DNA of 64,000 bases from Vibrio sagamiensis NBRC 104589 (GTDB lineage: Bacteria; Pseudomonadota; Gammaproteobacteria; Enterobacterales; Vibrionaceae). Below are positions 26,922 to 38,332 of this stretch, one piece after another (position 1 is the first letter of the stretch; each line of letters opens with the position of its first letter). The DNA lies in contig NZ_BJXJ01000021.1 in assembly GCF_007990935.1 (NCBI RefSeq), forward strand, positions 1 to 64,000. The letters run 5' to 3'. Under the pieces are notes generated by a model, which saw nothing but the letters and a program-made list of their open reading frames with translations, was not told the origin of the DNA and searched no databases. A program made the position numbers and the translations under genes.

Positions 26922-26945
26922 AAAAGCCCGATATTTGTATCGGGC
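26922..26945 (-). terminator. Terminator downstream of long-form GAPDH gene
   Basis: GCCCGATA (26926-26933) and TATCGGGC (26938-26945) form a perfect eight-pair stem with a four-base loop. TTTTC follows on the minus strand. It lies 107 bases past the GAPDH stop. A further small hairpin, ATCAGC-GAT-GCTGAT, sits at 27001-27015. Confidence 0.75.
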
Positions 26946-27051
26946 AAAAATGAGTTTGTTTTATTGATGGTGTTTTTAATATTATAATTTAAGCAAATGC
27001 ATCAGCGATGCTGATTACCGCATAGCGTTAACATTGTGGAGCAAAGTTGAA

Positions 27052-28485
27052 TTACTTAGGAAAAGTTTGGTAACGAACCCCCATCATTTGTTCCATGCAG
27101 TGTACTACTTGGCAACTGTAGCCAAATTCATTGTCGTACCATATATATAGTACACAGCGTTTGTCTTGAGCAATCGTTGCCTGGCCATCAACTACGCCAG
27201 CATGACGTGATCCAACTAAATCACTTGATACGATCTCGGTAGAATCTGTGTAATCAATTTGTGCTGATAAGTTTGAATTAAGAGCTATTTCTTTGAGGTA
27301 TTCATTTAGCGACTCTCGCTCTACTGTACTACCAAGATTTAGATTAGCAACCGCCATTGATACGTTGGGTGTCGGAACTCTAATCGAATTACCTGTGAGC
27401 TTTCCTGCAAGTTCTGGTAGCGCTTTAGCGACGGCTTTTGCTGCACCTGTCGAGGTCAATACCATATTCAGTGATGCGCTTCGGCCTCTACGATCTCCTG
27501 AATGAAAATTATCAATCAAGTTTTGGTCATTTGTATATGAATGAACAGTCTCAATATGACCTGACAAGACTTGGTATTTATCATGTAATGCTTTTAAGAC
27601 CGGAGTAATGGCATTAGTGGTACAGCTGGCGGCTGAAATGATAGTGTCTTCATCATTGATAACGGATTCATTGACACCAAAAACAACATTTTTAATATCC
27701 CCTTTGCCAGGTGCAGTTAAAAGTACTTTTTCCGCGCCTTTACAGGTTAAGTGCTGACTCAGGCCTTCTGTATTGCGCCAAACGCCAGTATTGTCTACGA
27801 TTAATGCGTTATTGATACCATAAACTGAGTAATCGACATCACTTGGGTTGTTGGCATATATGATTTGGATATAGTTGCCATTAATAATTAATGCCTTGCG
27901 ACTCTCGTCGACTACAATACTGCCGTTGAATTGACCGTGGACAGAATCTCTACGGAGCAGGCTTGCTCTTTTTTCTAAGTCCCCTTTTTGACCACCACGA
28001 ACTACTATTGCCTTCAGGCACAAAGGATAGCCTGGCCCGCTTTTTTCAACAAGTAAACGAGTGAGAAGTCGACCAATACGTCCAAACCCGTAGAGCACTA
28101 CGTTTCTAGAAAGCATTGGGGATGCTTCATCACGAGCACCAATCAACGCGGTTTGTAAGAAATCATTTAATCCTGATGTGTCTTCGTGATTATTCCAATA
28201 CATTTCGGCCATCTGTCCGATATCAATTCGGCAAGATGCAACATCTATCTCGCACAATGCTTTGATGATTGGCATGGTCTGTTCTAATGGCAATGGATAA
28301 CCAGTATAGCGCTTGGCTATACGGTGAGTCTTAAGTATATCGATAGTCGTAGCGTTAATCAGTGTTTTACCAAATAGTATGATTTCGATACCTTTCTCTC
28401 GATATAATTTGCCAATTAAAGGGGAAATAGACTCCGCAATCGTTTGGCTTGTTTGCCAGTCTTGGTGATATTTCTCTGGACTCAT
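27052..28485 (-). CDS. Long-form glyceraldehyde-3-phosphate dehydrogenase
   Basis: This 477-residue enzyme has a GAPDH core from about residue 128 on. The NAD(P)-binding GFGRIG is at 133-138, the catalytic C288 is in SAASCTTNAITP, and ETVHSYTNDQNLID and NEFGYSCQVV are typical. It differs from ordinary ~330-residue GapA by an N-terminal extension of about 125 residues (SPEKYHQDWQTSQTIAESIS and on). This longer type occurs in vibrios beside the housekeeping enzyme. Whether it works in glycolysis or gluconeogenesis and its cofactor choice are not visible here. It is a single gene with a roughly 500-base upstream region. Confidence 0.92.
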   Translation of the reverse strand: MSPEKYHQDWQTSQTIAESISPLIGKLYREKGIEIILFGKTLINATTIDILKTHRIAKRYTGYPLPLEQTMPIIKALCEIDVASCRIDIGQMAEMYWNNHEDTSGLNDFLQTALIGARDEASPMLSRNVVLYGFGRIGRLLTRLLVEKSGPGYPLCLKAIVVRGGQKGDLEKRASLLRRDSVHGQFNGSIVVDESRKALIINGNYIQIIYANNPSDVDYSVYGINNALIVDNTGVWRNTEGLSQHLTCKGAEKVLLTAPGKGDIKNVVFGVNESVINDEDTIISAASCTTNAITPVLKALHDKYQVLSGHIETVHSYTNDQNLIDNFHSGDRRGRSASLNMVLTSTGAAKAVAKALPELAGKLTGNSIRVPTPNVSMAVANLNLGSTVERESLNEYLKEIALNSNLSAQIDYTDSTEIVSSDLVGSRHAGVVDGQATIAQDKRCVLYIWYDNEFGYSCQVVHCMEQMMGVRYQTFPK

Positions 28486-28952
28486 TGATTTTGACCTTTC
28501 ACGTTTATTGTAGGCTGACCTTGCTTTGCGACGCTACCTTGAAAGTAGGGCTACAACATTAGTCTTTAAGTGTCATTTAGGAATTGACTTATATTTTTCG
28601 GGCGGATTGTAGTGTGAGTCCCCTTATTCTGCTAGGAAAATAAAGGTCCCCTAAAATCGATAAGTTAGATGTTTTTATTGGGCTATATCTCTTATAGATA
28701 ACCGTGATAATGCAAGTCTATGCTGTTTTTAAGTAACTTATTTTTCAAGAGAAATATTTATTTTTAGAATTAATGTTGTCAAAAAGGCATAATTTTTTGA
28801 GGAAAGTGTGATCAGAAATTATTTTTTCTCAAAGAAGAAACAAAGATAACTCTTTGTAAAACGACGTACTATATTTCATTTTTTCTATGCGGTTAAGAGA
28901 GTTCTGAGGATTTTATGAGGTCGGTGAAATTTTGCGTTAAGTCACATTTCAT
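28486..28952. other. Intergenic region upstream of GAPDH gene
   Basis: About 470 AT-rich bases with no gene seen. They should include the GAPDH promoter. The right end leads into a hairpin terminator of the convergent-side MATE gene. Confidence 0.45.
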
Positions 28953-28983
28953 ATGCCCAAGTGTCTTGAAGAGACTTGGGCAT
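28953..28983. terminator. Terminator hairpin after MATE gene
   Basis: ATGCCCAAGT (28953-28962) pairs with ACTTGGGCAT (28974-28983). It lies 14 bases past the stop of the leftward MATE gene. The nearby T run (GTCTTTTT) is on the plus strand, so the hairpin may work in both directions. Confidence 0.65.
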
Positions 28984-28996
28984 GTCTTTTTAAGTA

Positions 28997-30322
28997 TTAT
29001 GCGTCAATCAACTTTGTAATGGTTCTGCGGTAGATAAAGTAAGCAGTAAGTCCGGCAAGTAAATTACCGATACATGCACCAATCAGTAAGCCTTTCATTT
29101 CACTCGTTAAAGCACCGACCCAAAGGCATGGTAAAAAGAACACAAATAGTCGTAATGCAGATATAGTCAGTGCGTTGTAGGGGCGACAGAGAGCATTACA
29201 TACAGATACCATAAGCATGCAGACTCCGAGAGAACCTAAACTGATAGGAACAATCATCAAGTGAATTTCTAAGATTTGTTCTACTTTTAAGTCTGCAGTC
29301 ATTAACAGTGATAGTGGTGTTGCTAGAAAAAATGTGATGACAGCAATAAGCAATTGGAAACCTAAAATAAATTTTACCGCAATCAATACTAAAGTATGAA
29401 TATCAACATAATTTTTAGCACCTAATAGACGCCCAATCATAGGAGGCATCGACATGGTTAATGCTAAGACAGAGACAATTGCAAAAAACTCATAGCGAGA
29501 ACCAAGGGCCCAAGAAGCGACAGCTGCAGTGCCAAAACCAGCGATTAATTTCGTGGCAAGCATAGATGAAAGAGGCGGTAATAATTGGCTTACCATTGCA
29601 GGCCCCATTATATTACCAATTGTTTTGATACTATTCATAATGTTGAGATTATGCCACTGAAAGTTGCACCAATGCTTTTTTTGTACACGGGGGGCAACGA
29701 TCAAAATACCAATCCCAAAAGCAACAACAGTAGCGATTGCTGCGCCATTTATACCCAAATCAAAAGTAAAGATAAATAAAGGGTCAAGCAGCATATTAAT
29801 TAAACTGGTTAACATCATCATACTACCAGGTAGCATTGTATTTCCGTTGGCACGACAAATGCTGTAATAGAAATATAAAACGGCACCGACCCAAGCACTA
29901 AGTAACCACCAAGGCCAATAGCTATCAATGATTGGCATTATGGTCTCTGGCGCACCCAACAAAGATAGGATGATGTCTCTCAATAACCAGAGTATTAAGC
30001 CAAATACAGCCACGCCGATTGAACCAATAACAAGTACAAGTCCTGCTAGTTGATTAGCGTAATGACGTTCGTTTGCGCCTAGTGCTTTGGCAATAACTGC
30101 TGTTGTGGCGATACCTAATCCAACTTGTATGCCAATAATGATCATTTGCAGCGGGAGAGTGAATCCCTGAGTCGCTAAAGGGTTTACGCCAAGTTGTCCA
30201 ATAAAGGCACTATCGACCAATTGAAAACTCAACAAAGAAAGGCCGCCGAACAACATTGGCCATGTCATACTAAATAACTGCTTGGCTAAAACCGAAGGCG
30301 AGGTTGGTTGGGCTGAAGACAT
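28997..30322 (-). CDS. MATE-family multidrug/toxin efflux transporter
   Basis: This 441-residue inner-membrane transporter has 12 helices in two similar halves. The start TWPMLFGGLSLLSFQLVDSA and FIGQLG are typical of the MATE family, as is PLQMIIIGIQVGLGIATTAV. The second half shows GPAMVSQLLPPLSSMLATKL. It would export cationic compounds using sodium or proton gradients. The closest named group (NorM or DinF/YeeO) is not clear. It is a single gene, with the terminator hairpin at 28953-28983. Confidence 0.9.
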   Translation of the reverse strand: MSSAQPTSPSVLAKQLFSMTWPMLFGGLSLLSFQLVDSAFIGQLGVNPLATQGFTLPLQMIIIGIQVGLGIATTAVIAKALGANERHYANQLAGLVLVIGSIGVAVFGLILWLLRDIILSLLGAPETIMPIIDSYWPWWLLSAWVGAVLYFYYSICRANGNTMLPGSMMMLTSLINMLLDPLFIFTFDLGINGAAIATVVAFGIGILIVAPRVQKKHWCNFQWHNLNIMNSIKTIGNIMGPAMVSQLLPPLSSMLATKLIAGFGTAAVASWALGSRYEFFAIVSVLALTMSMPPMIGRLLGAKNYVDIHTLVLIAVKFILGFQLLIAVITFFLATPLSLLMTADLKVEQILEIHLMIVPISLGSLGVCMLMVSVCNALCRPYNALTISALRLFVFFLPCLWVGALTSEMKGLLIGACIGNLLAGLTAYFIYRRTITKLIDA

Positions 30323-30425
30323 AATTATATTGCTAGTTCTAAAAATAAGAGTTCATTGTACACACAGACCTGCTCTGTGACAAAGTATCCTCTCTTTTTG
30401 AACCATTAACCCAAATAAACAGTAC

Positions 30426-30458
30426 AGCCCCCGATTAAAAATATTTTATTCGAGGGCT
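30426..30458 (-). terminator. Probable terminator of tmaR/yeeX
   Basis: AGCCCCCGA (30426-30434) pairs with TCGAGGGCT (30450-30458) with one mismatch. It lies 20 bases downstream of the leftward tmaR stop. The T run is short. Confidence 0.5.
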
Positions 30459-30478
30459 TTAGGGTTGGAATGCTTTAG

Positions 30479-30793
30479 TTATTTTTTGCCAGTTACTTGT
30501 TTATCTTCTTCTGTTAGTTCACGAATACGGCGGCTGATATCACGTCGTGCTTTCGAGAGTTCAGCACTTTTGATAATGTGATCATCGACACGGTCTTCGT
30601 AATCAGCTTTCATATTTTTGATAATGACTAGAATTTCATCGTGTGTCATTTCTGGTTTGATGTAATCAAGTAGATTTTCAAGTAGGTCTACACGTTTACG
30701 ATTATCACGAACTTTTTTCTCATTATCAAGTAGTTCACGTTTCAGTTTGTTCTTACGGCGAGCTTGGTTCACGATTTCAAATACGCTACTCAT
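30479..30793 (-). CDS. tmaR: DUF496 protein TmaR (YeeX)
   Basis: This 104-residue coiled-coil cytoplasmic protein of the DUF496/YeeX family matches E. coli YeeX along its length. Examples are [35 protein letters not shown] and [18 protein letters not shown]. YeeX has been renamed TmaR in E. coli, where it forms polar clusters that sequester enzyme I of the sugar phosphotransferase system. The same role here is inferred from similarity. The ATG at 30793 has AGGAAAAGAACC upstream, while the longer frame to 30841 does not look translated. Confidence 0.92.
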   Translation of the reverse strand: MSSVFEIVNQARRKNKLKRELLDNEKKVRDNRKRVDLLENLLDYIKPEMTHDEILVIIKNMKADYEDRVDDHIIKSAELSKARRDISRRIRELTEEDKQVTGKK

Positions 30794-31075
30794 GGTTCTT
30801 TTCCTAAATTGACAACTTCTGGACTGATTAAAGCACAACATCTCATGCCATAACAGTATTTAGATCAAAGGGTACAAAAGATTGGTTATTTATTCATCGA
30901 TTGTGGTTGTATGTAGGGAACAACTTTACCTTATCAGTGTATTTGAAGCGTTGTCATTATCAGACCTTCGCTATATTATCAATATTACGCCAGATAACGA
31001 ATGAAGTATGAGATGAATTCTGGAAAATTAAATGAACAAATAAAGTATCTGGTTGACGATCAGAAGGAAGTATCA

Positions 31076-31216
31076 ATGGTTGAAAAGCTTAAAGCTGCTT
31101 ACATTACCGCAAGGGAACAGCTTGAACTTACTGAAGTTGAACTTAACCGCTCTAAAGTGGTGGTCATCGATGAAAATGGCCACATGACAAAGGTGACGAT
31201 TTTACTTGAGCATTAG
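31076..31216 (+). CDS. Small acidic coiled-coil protein, unknown
   Basis: This 46-residue frame has a good ribosome site (AAGGAAGTATCA then ATG at 31076). It encodes a helical, charged peptide starting MVEKLKAAYITAREQLELTE and ending KVTILLEH. The same frame is open back to an ATG at 31001 (71 residues), which lacks a clear ribosome site, so the start is undecided. It lies 67 bases before yceH on the same strand. I do not recognise it. Confidence 0.45.
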   Translation: MVEKLKAAYITAREQLELTEVELNRSKVVVIDENGHMTKVTILLEH

Positions 31217-31283
31217 ATTTCAGCTGTTATAAAAATGTCTTAAGCAACATGACTTGTTGATTTTAACATAATCAAGGAACTTT

Positions 31284-31943
31284 ATGATGAAAATTGAACT
31301 GACAGTAACCGAAGCAAGGATCATTGGCTGTTTAATAGAAAAAGAAGTAACGACACCAGATCAGTACCCACTTAGCCTTAATGCCTTAACAAATGCTTGT
31401 AATCAAAAAAGTAATCGTGAACCTGTCATGAGTTTATCTGAAGCTGAGGTATTAGATGCAGTTAATGCGCTTATAGAACGCCGATTAGTCAGTGATGAAA
31501 GTGGATTTAATAGTCGAGTAAGTAAATACCAGCACCGTTTTTGCAATACTGAATTTGGAGATATTAAGCTTTCTAATCAAGAGAAAGGAATTGTATGCTG
31601 TATGTTGTTGCGAGGTGCTCAAACACCGGGCGAGATTCGCACTCGTACGACTCGCTTAACATTGTTTAAAGATGTCGGTGAAGTCGAGAGTATTTTAGAT
31701 CAACTAGCAAATGAAGAAAGAGGTACTTACGTTGTGAAGCTTCCTCGTGAGGCTGGAAAACGAGAATCTCGTTACATGCACTTATTTTGTGGTCCTGTGG
31801 ATATACAGAAGCTAGCGAGTCTGTCTCCACAGACTCAATCAGCTAATGGTTCAGAACGAATGAATCAGTTAGAAGAAGAAGTTTTAGCGCTGCGCAAAGA
31901 AGTGGAAGTTTTAAAAGAACAGGTCAACGCCTTACTTTTATGA
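31284..31943 (+). CDS. yceH: DUF480 protein YceH
   Basis: This 219-residue cytoplasmic protein of the DUF480/YceH family has two winged-helix domains. The first opens with LTVTEARIIGCLIEKEVTTP and contains LSLNALTNACNQKSNREPVM, the family hallmark. The second contains CCMLLRGAQTPGEIRTRTTR. A C-terminal coiled coil follows (MNQLEEEVLALRKEVEVLKE). The biological role is unknown. The ribosome site is AAGGAACTTT. Its stop overlaps the GIY-YIG gene start by four bases, suggesting co-translation. Confidence 0.92.
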   Translation: MMKIELTVTEARIIGCLIEKEVTTPDQYPLSLNALTNACNQKSNREPVMSLSEAEVLDAVNALIERRLVSDESGFNSRVSKYQHRFCNTEFGDIKLSNQEKGIVCCMLLRGAQTPGEIRTRTTRLTLFKDVGEVESILDQLANEERGTYVVKLPREAGKRESRYMHLFCGPVDIQKLASLSPQTQSANGSERMNQLEEEVLALRKEVEVLKEQVNALLL

Positions 31944-32251
31944 GTTATACCATTGAAGCCCGCTGGTATACATATTTAATACGCAATAAAAGTAACGCCT
32001 TGTATTGCGGCGTGACGAATGACTTAACTCGCCGCTTTCGTATGCACCAAGAAGGTAAAGGCGCCAAGGCACTTAAAGGTAAAGGACCGCTTCAGTTAGA
32101 ATGGTCATGTGCTTTTGACAATAAAAGTACTGCAATGAAGGTTGAATATTTCATCAAGCAGCTAAGCAAGCAAAAAAAAGAGCAGTTAGTTTGTAATGAG
32201 GCAGTTATCCACATTGATCAAAATGGACGAATAATACACTCAATCTTATGA
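31940..32251 (+). CDS. GIY-YIG domain protein (YhbQ-like)
   Basis: This 103-residue protein is a single GIY-YIG nuclease-fold domain like E. coli YhbQ. The signature is WYTYLIRNKSNALYCGVTND, with the variant TYL and YCG in place of GIY and YIG. The arginine-rich helix LTRRFRMHQEGKGAKALKGK and the later acidic residue in KVEYFIKQLSKQKK follow. YhbQ-type proteins may cut or bind DNA or RNA. It overlaps yceH by ATGA (31940-31943). The methionine at its start is MSYTIEARW. Confidence 0.88.
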   Translation: MSYTIEARWYTYLIRNKSNALYCGVTNDLTRRFRMHQEGKGAKALKGKGPLQLEWSCAFDNKSTAMKVEYFIKQLSKQKKEQLVCNEAVIHIDQNGRIIHSIL

Positions 32252-33765
<1,514 letters not shown>

Positions 33766-33766
<1 letters not shown>

Positions 33767-36348
33767 TGGTAGTAAAGCAACAGACAAAAAGGCGTCGCTC
33801 TCTAGCGACGCTTATCACGAAAATTATCATCTTGGTTCTTGCCCCAATTATTTTGGGTATTTTTATCCAAAGCTATTACTTTTCCAAGCAAATCATTTGG
33901 CATGAGGTCGATAGAACAAAGCAACAGACTTCAGCATTGATTCACAATATCTATAATAGCCACTTCTCAGCGATTCAAATACATCATGACAGTAACTCTA
34001 AAAGCAAAGTAATTCGTGATTTTTACGACAATCGAGATGAAGAGATACTGAATTATTACTTTCTTGGTTTGGATCAAAGTGACCCATCACATACACCAGA
34101 ATTCCGTTTTTTAACTGATCATCGCGAAATAATATGGGATGACGGCAATTCAAGTTTTTATGGGGTTGATGACGAAAAATTAAAGAGCTTAGTTGATAGA
34201 GTTGCCTTCAGTAATAATTGGTATTACGTCACTATTTCCTCAAATATTGGGCCTAAACATATATTAATTCGACGAGTTCCTGTTATTTCTCCTACTGCCG
34301 GCCAGGTGTTAGGTTTTTCTTTTAATGCCGTAGTTTTAGATAACAACTTCGTTATGATGGAGAAGCTAAGAAGAGAGAGCAATGTCGATAACGTTGTCTT
34401 AGTTGAAAATGATGTTCCCTATGCAAATTCATTGTCTAGTGATGAGCCTTATGATGTCTACGAAGTAATAGAAAGGAAAAATACCCAACAAAAATTGGAT
34501 AAATTGTTGGTCATAGAGACACCAATTGAATTGAACTCAGTAGCAACATCTTTGCGTCTATTAACAGTACAAGATAATCAAAGCGTTGTCACACTTCAAA
34601 TTCAACATCTTTTAGCCATGCTTTCATCGATTATTGGCATGATTATGATTGCTTTAATGACTAAGGAATGGATAGAAAGTAAAGTGTCAGGTCAGTTAGA
34701 TTCACTGATGTCTTACACACGTTCCGCGAGGGAAGAAACAGGTTTTGAGCGTTTTGAAGGATCAGATATCGTTGAGTTTGATCATATCGGGTCGACACTT
34801 GAAAATACTTTTGAAGAACTTGAAGCGCAGAAAAAGTCATTTCGAGATCTCTTCAACTTCGCACTTTCTCCAATCATGGTATGGTCAGAAGCTGGGATAC
34901 TAATCCAAATGAACCCAGCAGCACGAAAAGCTCTCGTATTGGAAGAGGGGCAGCCTTCTTTATTAGAAAATTTCAAAGAAATGTTAACCCCTCACCTTAA
35001 AATGGCTTCTCAAGGAGCAACATTGACAGGGGTTAATGTTCCTATTGGGAATAAAATTTACCGTTGGAACTTATCACCGATCAGAGTGGATGGGATGATA
35101 AGTGGTATTATTGTGCAAGGGCAAGATATCACCACACTTATTGAAGCCGAAAAGCAAAGTAACATTGCGAGAAAAGAAGCAGAGCAGTCAGCACAAGCTC
35201 GAGCAGATTTTTTAGCTAAGATGAGTCATGAGATACGTACACCAATTAATGGAATACTTGGTGTGGCTCAATTACTACAAGACTCCACTAATGATATGGA
35301 ACAAAAAAATCAAATTGATGTTCTTAGACATAGCGGTGAACATTTGTTATCAGTGCTTAATGATATCTTGGACTTCTCAAAAATTGAGCAAGGGAAGTTT
35401 AACATCCATAAACATCCATTTTCTTTTACCGATACCATTCGAACATTGGAAAATATTTATGGACCTATTTGTAAGAGTAAACAGGTAGAGCTGATCATAG
35501 ATAATAAACTTGATCCCAACGTGGAAATATTTACCGATCAAGTAAGGTTAAATCAAATATTATTCAACTTGGTCAGTAATGCAGTTAAATTTACGCCAAA
35601 AGGCAGGATTTATATCCATGCGCATCTCGAGCATTGTAATCTTTCTAATAACAGTATCTTAGTGGTTGAAATTACTGATACAGGTATAGGGATCGATGCA
35701 AATAAGATTGATCAGATGTTCGATCCTTTTGTTCAAGAAGAAGCAACGACGACTCGTGAATACGGTGGCAGTGGGCTTGGTTTGACGATTGTAAAAAATC
35801 TAGTAGAAATGTTAGAGGGTGATGTACAAGTCAAAAGTTCTAAAGGGGAAGGAACCACTTTTGTTGTGAGCTTACCCGTTAAAGATTACGAGCGAATTCA
35901 AAGAACAATGAGCGTTAGTCAACGGGTCAAGCCAGAGCAATTATTTAATAGAAGCTTAAAAATACTTCTGGTTGAAGACAATCATACAAATGCTTTTATC
36001 CTACAAGCATTTTGCAAGAAATATAAAATGCGAGTTGAATGGGTCAAAGATGGTCTAGAGGCAATAGGTTACTTAATAAATCAGCGCTATGACTTGATTT
36101 TAATGGATAACCAATTACCTCACTTGGGGGGGATTGAAACCACCCGAGAGATTCGTCAAGAGTTAGGGTTAATCACACCTATCTATGCCTGTACAGCAGA
36201 TACAGCGAAGGAAACCAATGATGCATTTATCGCTGCTGGTGCTAACTATGTAATATTGAAACCGATCAAAGAAAATGCATTTCATGAAGCATTTGTTGAC
36301 TTCAAACAGCGTTTTTTTGAAGAAATACCACCAGAAAAGGTGAATTAA
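33766..36348 (+). CDS. luxQ: Autoinducer-2 hybrid sensor kinase LuxQ
   Basis: This 860-residue hybrid kinase has TM1 near 14-36 and a periplasmic LuxP-binding PAS-like domain to about 279. TM2 lies near 280-298 and is followed by a cytoplasmic PAS region. The HisKA domain carries H488 in FLAKMSHEIRTPINGILG. The ATPase region contains LVSNAVKFTP, DTGIGID and GGSGLGLTIV. A receiver domain has D781 in LILMDNQLP. Without AI-2 it phosphorylates LuxU and hence LuxO; AI-2 turns it into a phosphatase. The ATG at 33766 shares a base with the luxP stop; a TTG one codon earlier is less likely. The Qrr RNA at 23.3 kb is an output of this pathway. Confidence 0.96.
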
Positions 36349-36412
36349 TATCCCCAAAATACTGAGTCAGCGACACATGTTTAAGAGATTGAATGGGAAA
36401 AATATAAGAAAA

Positions 36413-36438
36413 AACGGAGCTGTTTGACGGGCTCCGTT
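36413..36438. terminator. Terminator between luxQ and a convergent small gene
   Basis: AACGGAGC (36413-36420) and GCTCCGTT (36431-36438) form a perfect eight-pair stem with a ten-base loop. A run is on the plus side (ACAATTTTAC) and an A run precedes it, so it may serve both strands. Confidence 0.7.
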
Positions 36439-36456
36439 ACAATTTTACTTTAGTAT

Positions 36457-36687
36457 TTACTGATGCTTATATCTTGATATTTCACAATTACCAGTTTGTC
36501 TATCCACTTTGAAGGAGAACGCGGATGAGTGGTATTCCATTCCATCGCTCCATATTGTCTCACCAAAAATCTTACAAAGGTCCAAATCACTGATTGAACC
36601 AAACTCTTTAACGTGTCTAAATACTGACAAAAACTTGGCTTGGGTAGTATTAGTACAGTCCATGTTACTTAATTGATTGATAACCAT
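36457..36687 (-). CDS. Small hypothetical protein
   Basis: This 76-residue frame is convergent with luxQ. It encodes a mixed helical protein (TTQAKFLSVFRHVKEFGSIS, CKIFGETIWSDG, then a strand end VDRQTGNCEISRYKHQ) with three cysteines and no signal or membrane segment. GGAGATG lies 16 bases before the ATG, which is a loose fit. I do not recognise the family. Composition and the terminator nearby make it plausible but not certain. Confidence 0.5.
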   Translation of the reverse strand: MVINQLSNMDCTNTTQAKFLSVFRHVKEFGSISDLDLCKIFGETIWSDGMEYHSSAFSFKVDRQTGNCEISRYKHQ

Positions 36688-37005
36688 ATGTGAGTATCAT
36701 CTCCAGCCATAAATGACGTTATACAAAATGTATTGATGGCTAAACTAACCAAAAATTGACCATAAGTAAAGATATTTTTGTGAGCTGTATCTCTTTACAT
36801 AAGGAATGTTGCACAATTATTGCTCATTAATATTCTTTGAGTAAAAGAATGGTTTTTATTTGTTTTTTTTTGTGTTATTGGAAAGTAGAAGCGGATGGTT
36901 TATATAGTGATTGGTTAAAGACGAATTCAAATACCTTATATATTCCAATAAAGTTGTTACTTTTACACTGTATAGGTAGTAAAGCTCTAATAAAAAGGAA
37001 AAGTG
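36688..37005. other. Intergenic region, no gene seen
   Basis: About 318 AT-rich bases between outward-facing genes. A short frame at 36837-37052 overlaps the start of the next gene and has no ribosome site. Confidence 0.4.
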
Positions 37006-37674
37006 ATGAAGAAAGTGCTTCTAGCGCTCACGGCGACCTTGTTGTTAATTAGTGGAGGCTACTATTTTTTATTTGTTGAGCACGTTGATCTACAAGAAAA
37101 CTTAAAGGTTACTCAAGCAGCGGCAGAAACCTCAACTGATGACAAGAATATAGAACCAATAATGACTCTAGAGGAGCCTTTGAAGAAAGTTATTGATTAT
37201 TATGTTGTCAGTTCAAAAGCCAATGTGTATAGCCAAGCAGATAAGCAATCATTGATTGTAAGAGCACTTTATAAAGGGGAAAAAGTATCCGTTTTGGAAT
37301 CCAAGGGTGAGTGGCTGCGCTTGTCTGACTTTATCGTTCTCCGAGAAGGTGAAAAGCCAACATCAGAGTGGATAGAAGCAAATGCACTTTCAGATGTGCC
37401 ACTTCATTTAAACCAGCAAGAAAAGCTTAGTATTCTTGATGGTTATTTAAAAAAATCTGATAACTTTTCTGATTACAAAGATTTGTTTCGTGATAAGACT
37501 CAACAACTTCTTGATAATGGTACCTGTGTACCTGAAGACTTTGAAGAGCTAGGAGGGTGGGTTAGGTCGATCACTTATAAAAAATACAATGTATATTTCA
37601 TTTATTGTGGGGGGTTATCTCAAAGTAATAAACTTTATCTTAATGTTGATACAAAAGAAATATTCCGGCGATGA
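37006..37674 (+). CDS. SH3-domain exported/anchored protein, unknown role
   Basis: This 222-residue protein has one N-terminal membrane or signal segment (MKKVLLALTATLLLISGGYY). A bacterial SH3 domain follows at about 60-130 (VSSKANVYSQADKQSLIVRA, LYKGEKVSVLESKGEWLRL, then SEWIEANAL). A C-terminal part follows with two cysteines (C176 and C203 regions) and a KLYLNVDTKEIFRR end. SH3b domains often bind peptidoglycan, so it probably works at the cell wall. The ATG at 37006 follows AAAAAGGAAAAGTG; a GTG one codon before is possible. The function is unknown. Confidence 0.8.
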   Translation: MKKVLLALTATLLLISGGYYFLFVEHVDLQENLKVTQAAAETSTDDKNIEPIMTLEEPLKKVIDYYVVSSKANVYSQADKQSLIVRALYKGEKVSVLESKGEWLRLSDFIVLREGEKPTSEWIEANALSDVPLHLNQQEKLSILDGYLKKSDNFSDYKDLFRDKTQQLLDNGTCVPEDFEELGGWVRSITYKKYNVYFIYCGGLSQSNKLYLNVDTKEIFRR

Positions 37675-37798
37675 TATCGTCAAGGGTGTTGTGGAACAAG
37701 GTATTTAGGTGATACGTGTGCATATTTCTATTGAGAAAAATAAATAATAGGCATACTATCCACATGGTTGCTACCTCACTTATCTTGATTTGAGTTTT

Positions 37799-38332
37799 AT
37801 GATGCGTGTAAAGTTCAGAACCGTCTTTTTCTTGATTCTTTCAATGATGCTAATGTCATTGATATCAGGATCTTTACAAGCAAAAAATGAGTCTAGATGC
37901 CTTTGTCAGTGTAATCATTCCGAAAAATTTAGCGACTTCGATCAGTCTGATGACTCATGTGAAGGCCTGTTTTCTTTAAAGAAGGCCTACAATACTAATA
38001 CATTGGTTGCTGATTCTGATGCGTTCTTTAAAGAAGGTGATGTATCTGAACCAATTTCACAAGATAATGCTTATCGTAATGCCCCTGCTATTGTTAATTT
38101 GTCACGATGGCAGTTAACTCAACGGCAAGGTGTTCCTTACAAGATCAGTCTTGAGTCATTTAAGCCTTCTTCAGATAATAGTAGTGTTATCAATCTTCTC
38201 AGTCAAAAAAATGACGTTTATTGGCGTTCTCTTCAAACTATTTCCTATACTTATAAAAGTGATCATAGAGTATCTGGTTGGAAAGATACCAACGCTCTTT
38301 ATGTCGCTCTTAATGGACATTTCTTCTTATAA
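37799..38332 (+). CDS. Exported hypothetical protein with N-terminal cysteine cluster
   Basis: This 177-residue protein has a signal peptide (MMRVKFRTVFFLILSMMLMS to SGSLQA). A short cysteine cluster follows directly (CLCQCNHSEK, then DDSCEG), and then a mostly polar mature region. The frame opens at a TTG (37790), but the ATG at 37799 or 37802 is likelier. No ribosome site is obvious. It follows the SH3-domain gene by about 125 bases on the same strand. I do not recognise the family. Confidence 0.6.
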   Translation: MMRVKFRTVFFLILSMMLMSLISGSLQAKNESRCLCQCNHSEKFSDFDQSDDSCEGLFSLKKAYNTNTLVADSDAFFKEGDVSEPISQDNAYRNAPAIVNLSRWQLTQRQGVPYKISLESFKPSSDNSSVINLLSQKNDVYWRSLQTISYTYKSDHRVSGWKDTNALYVALNGHFFL

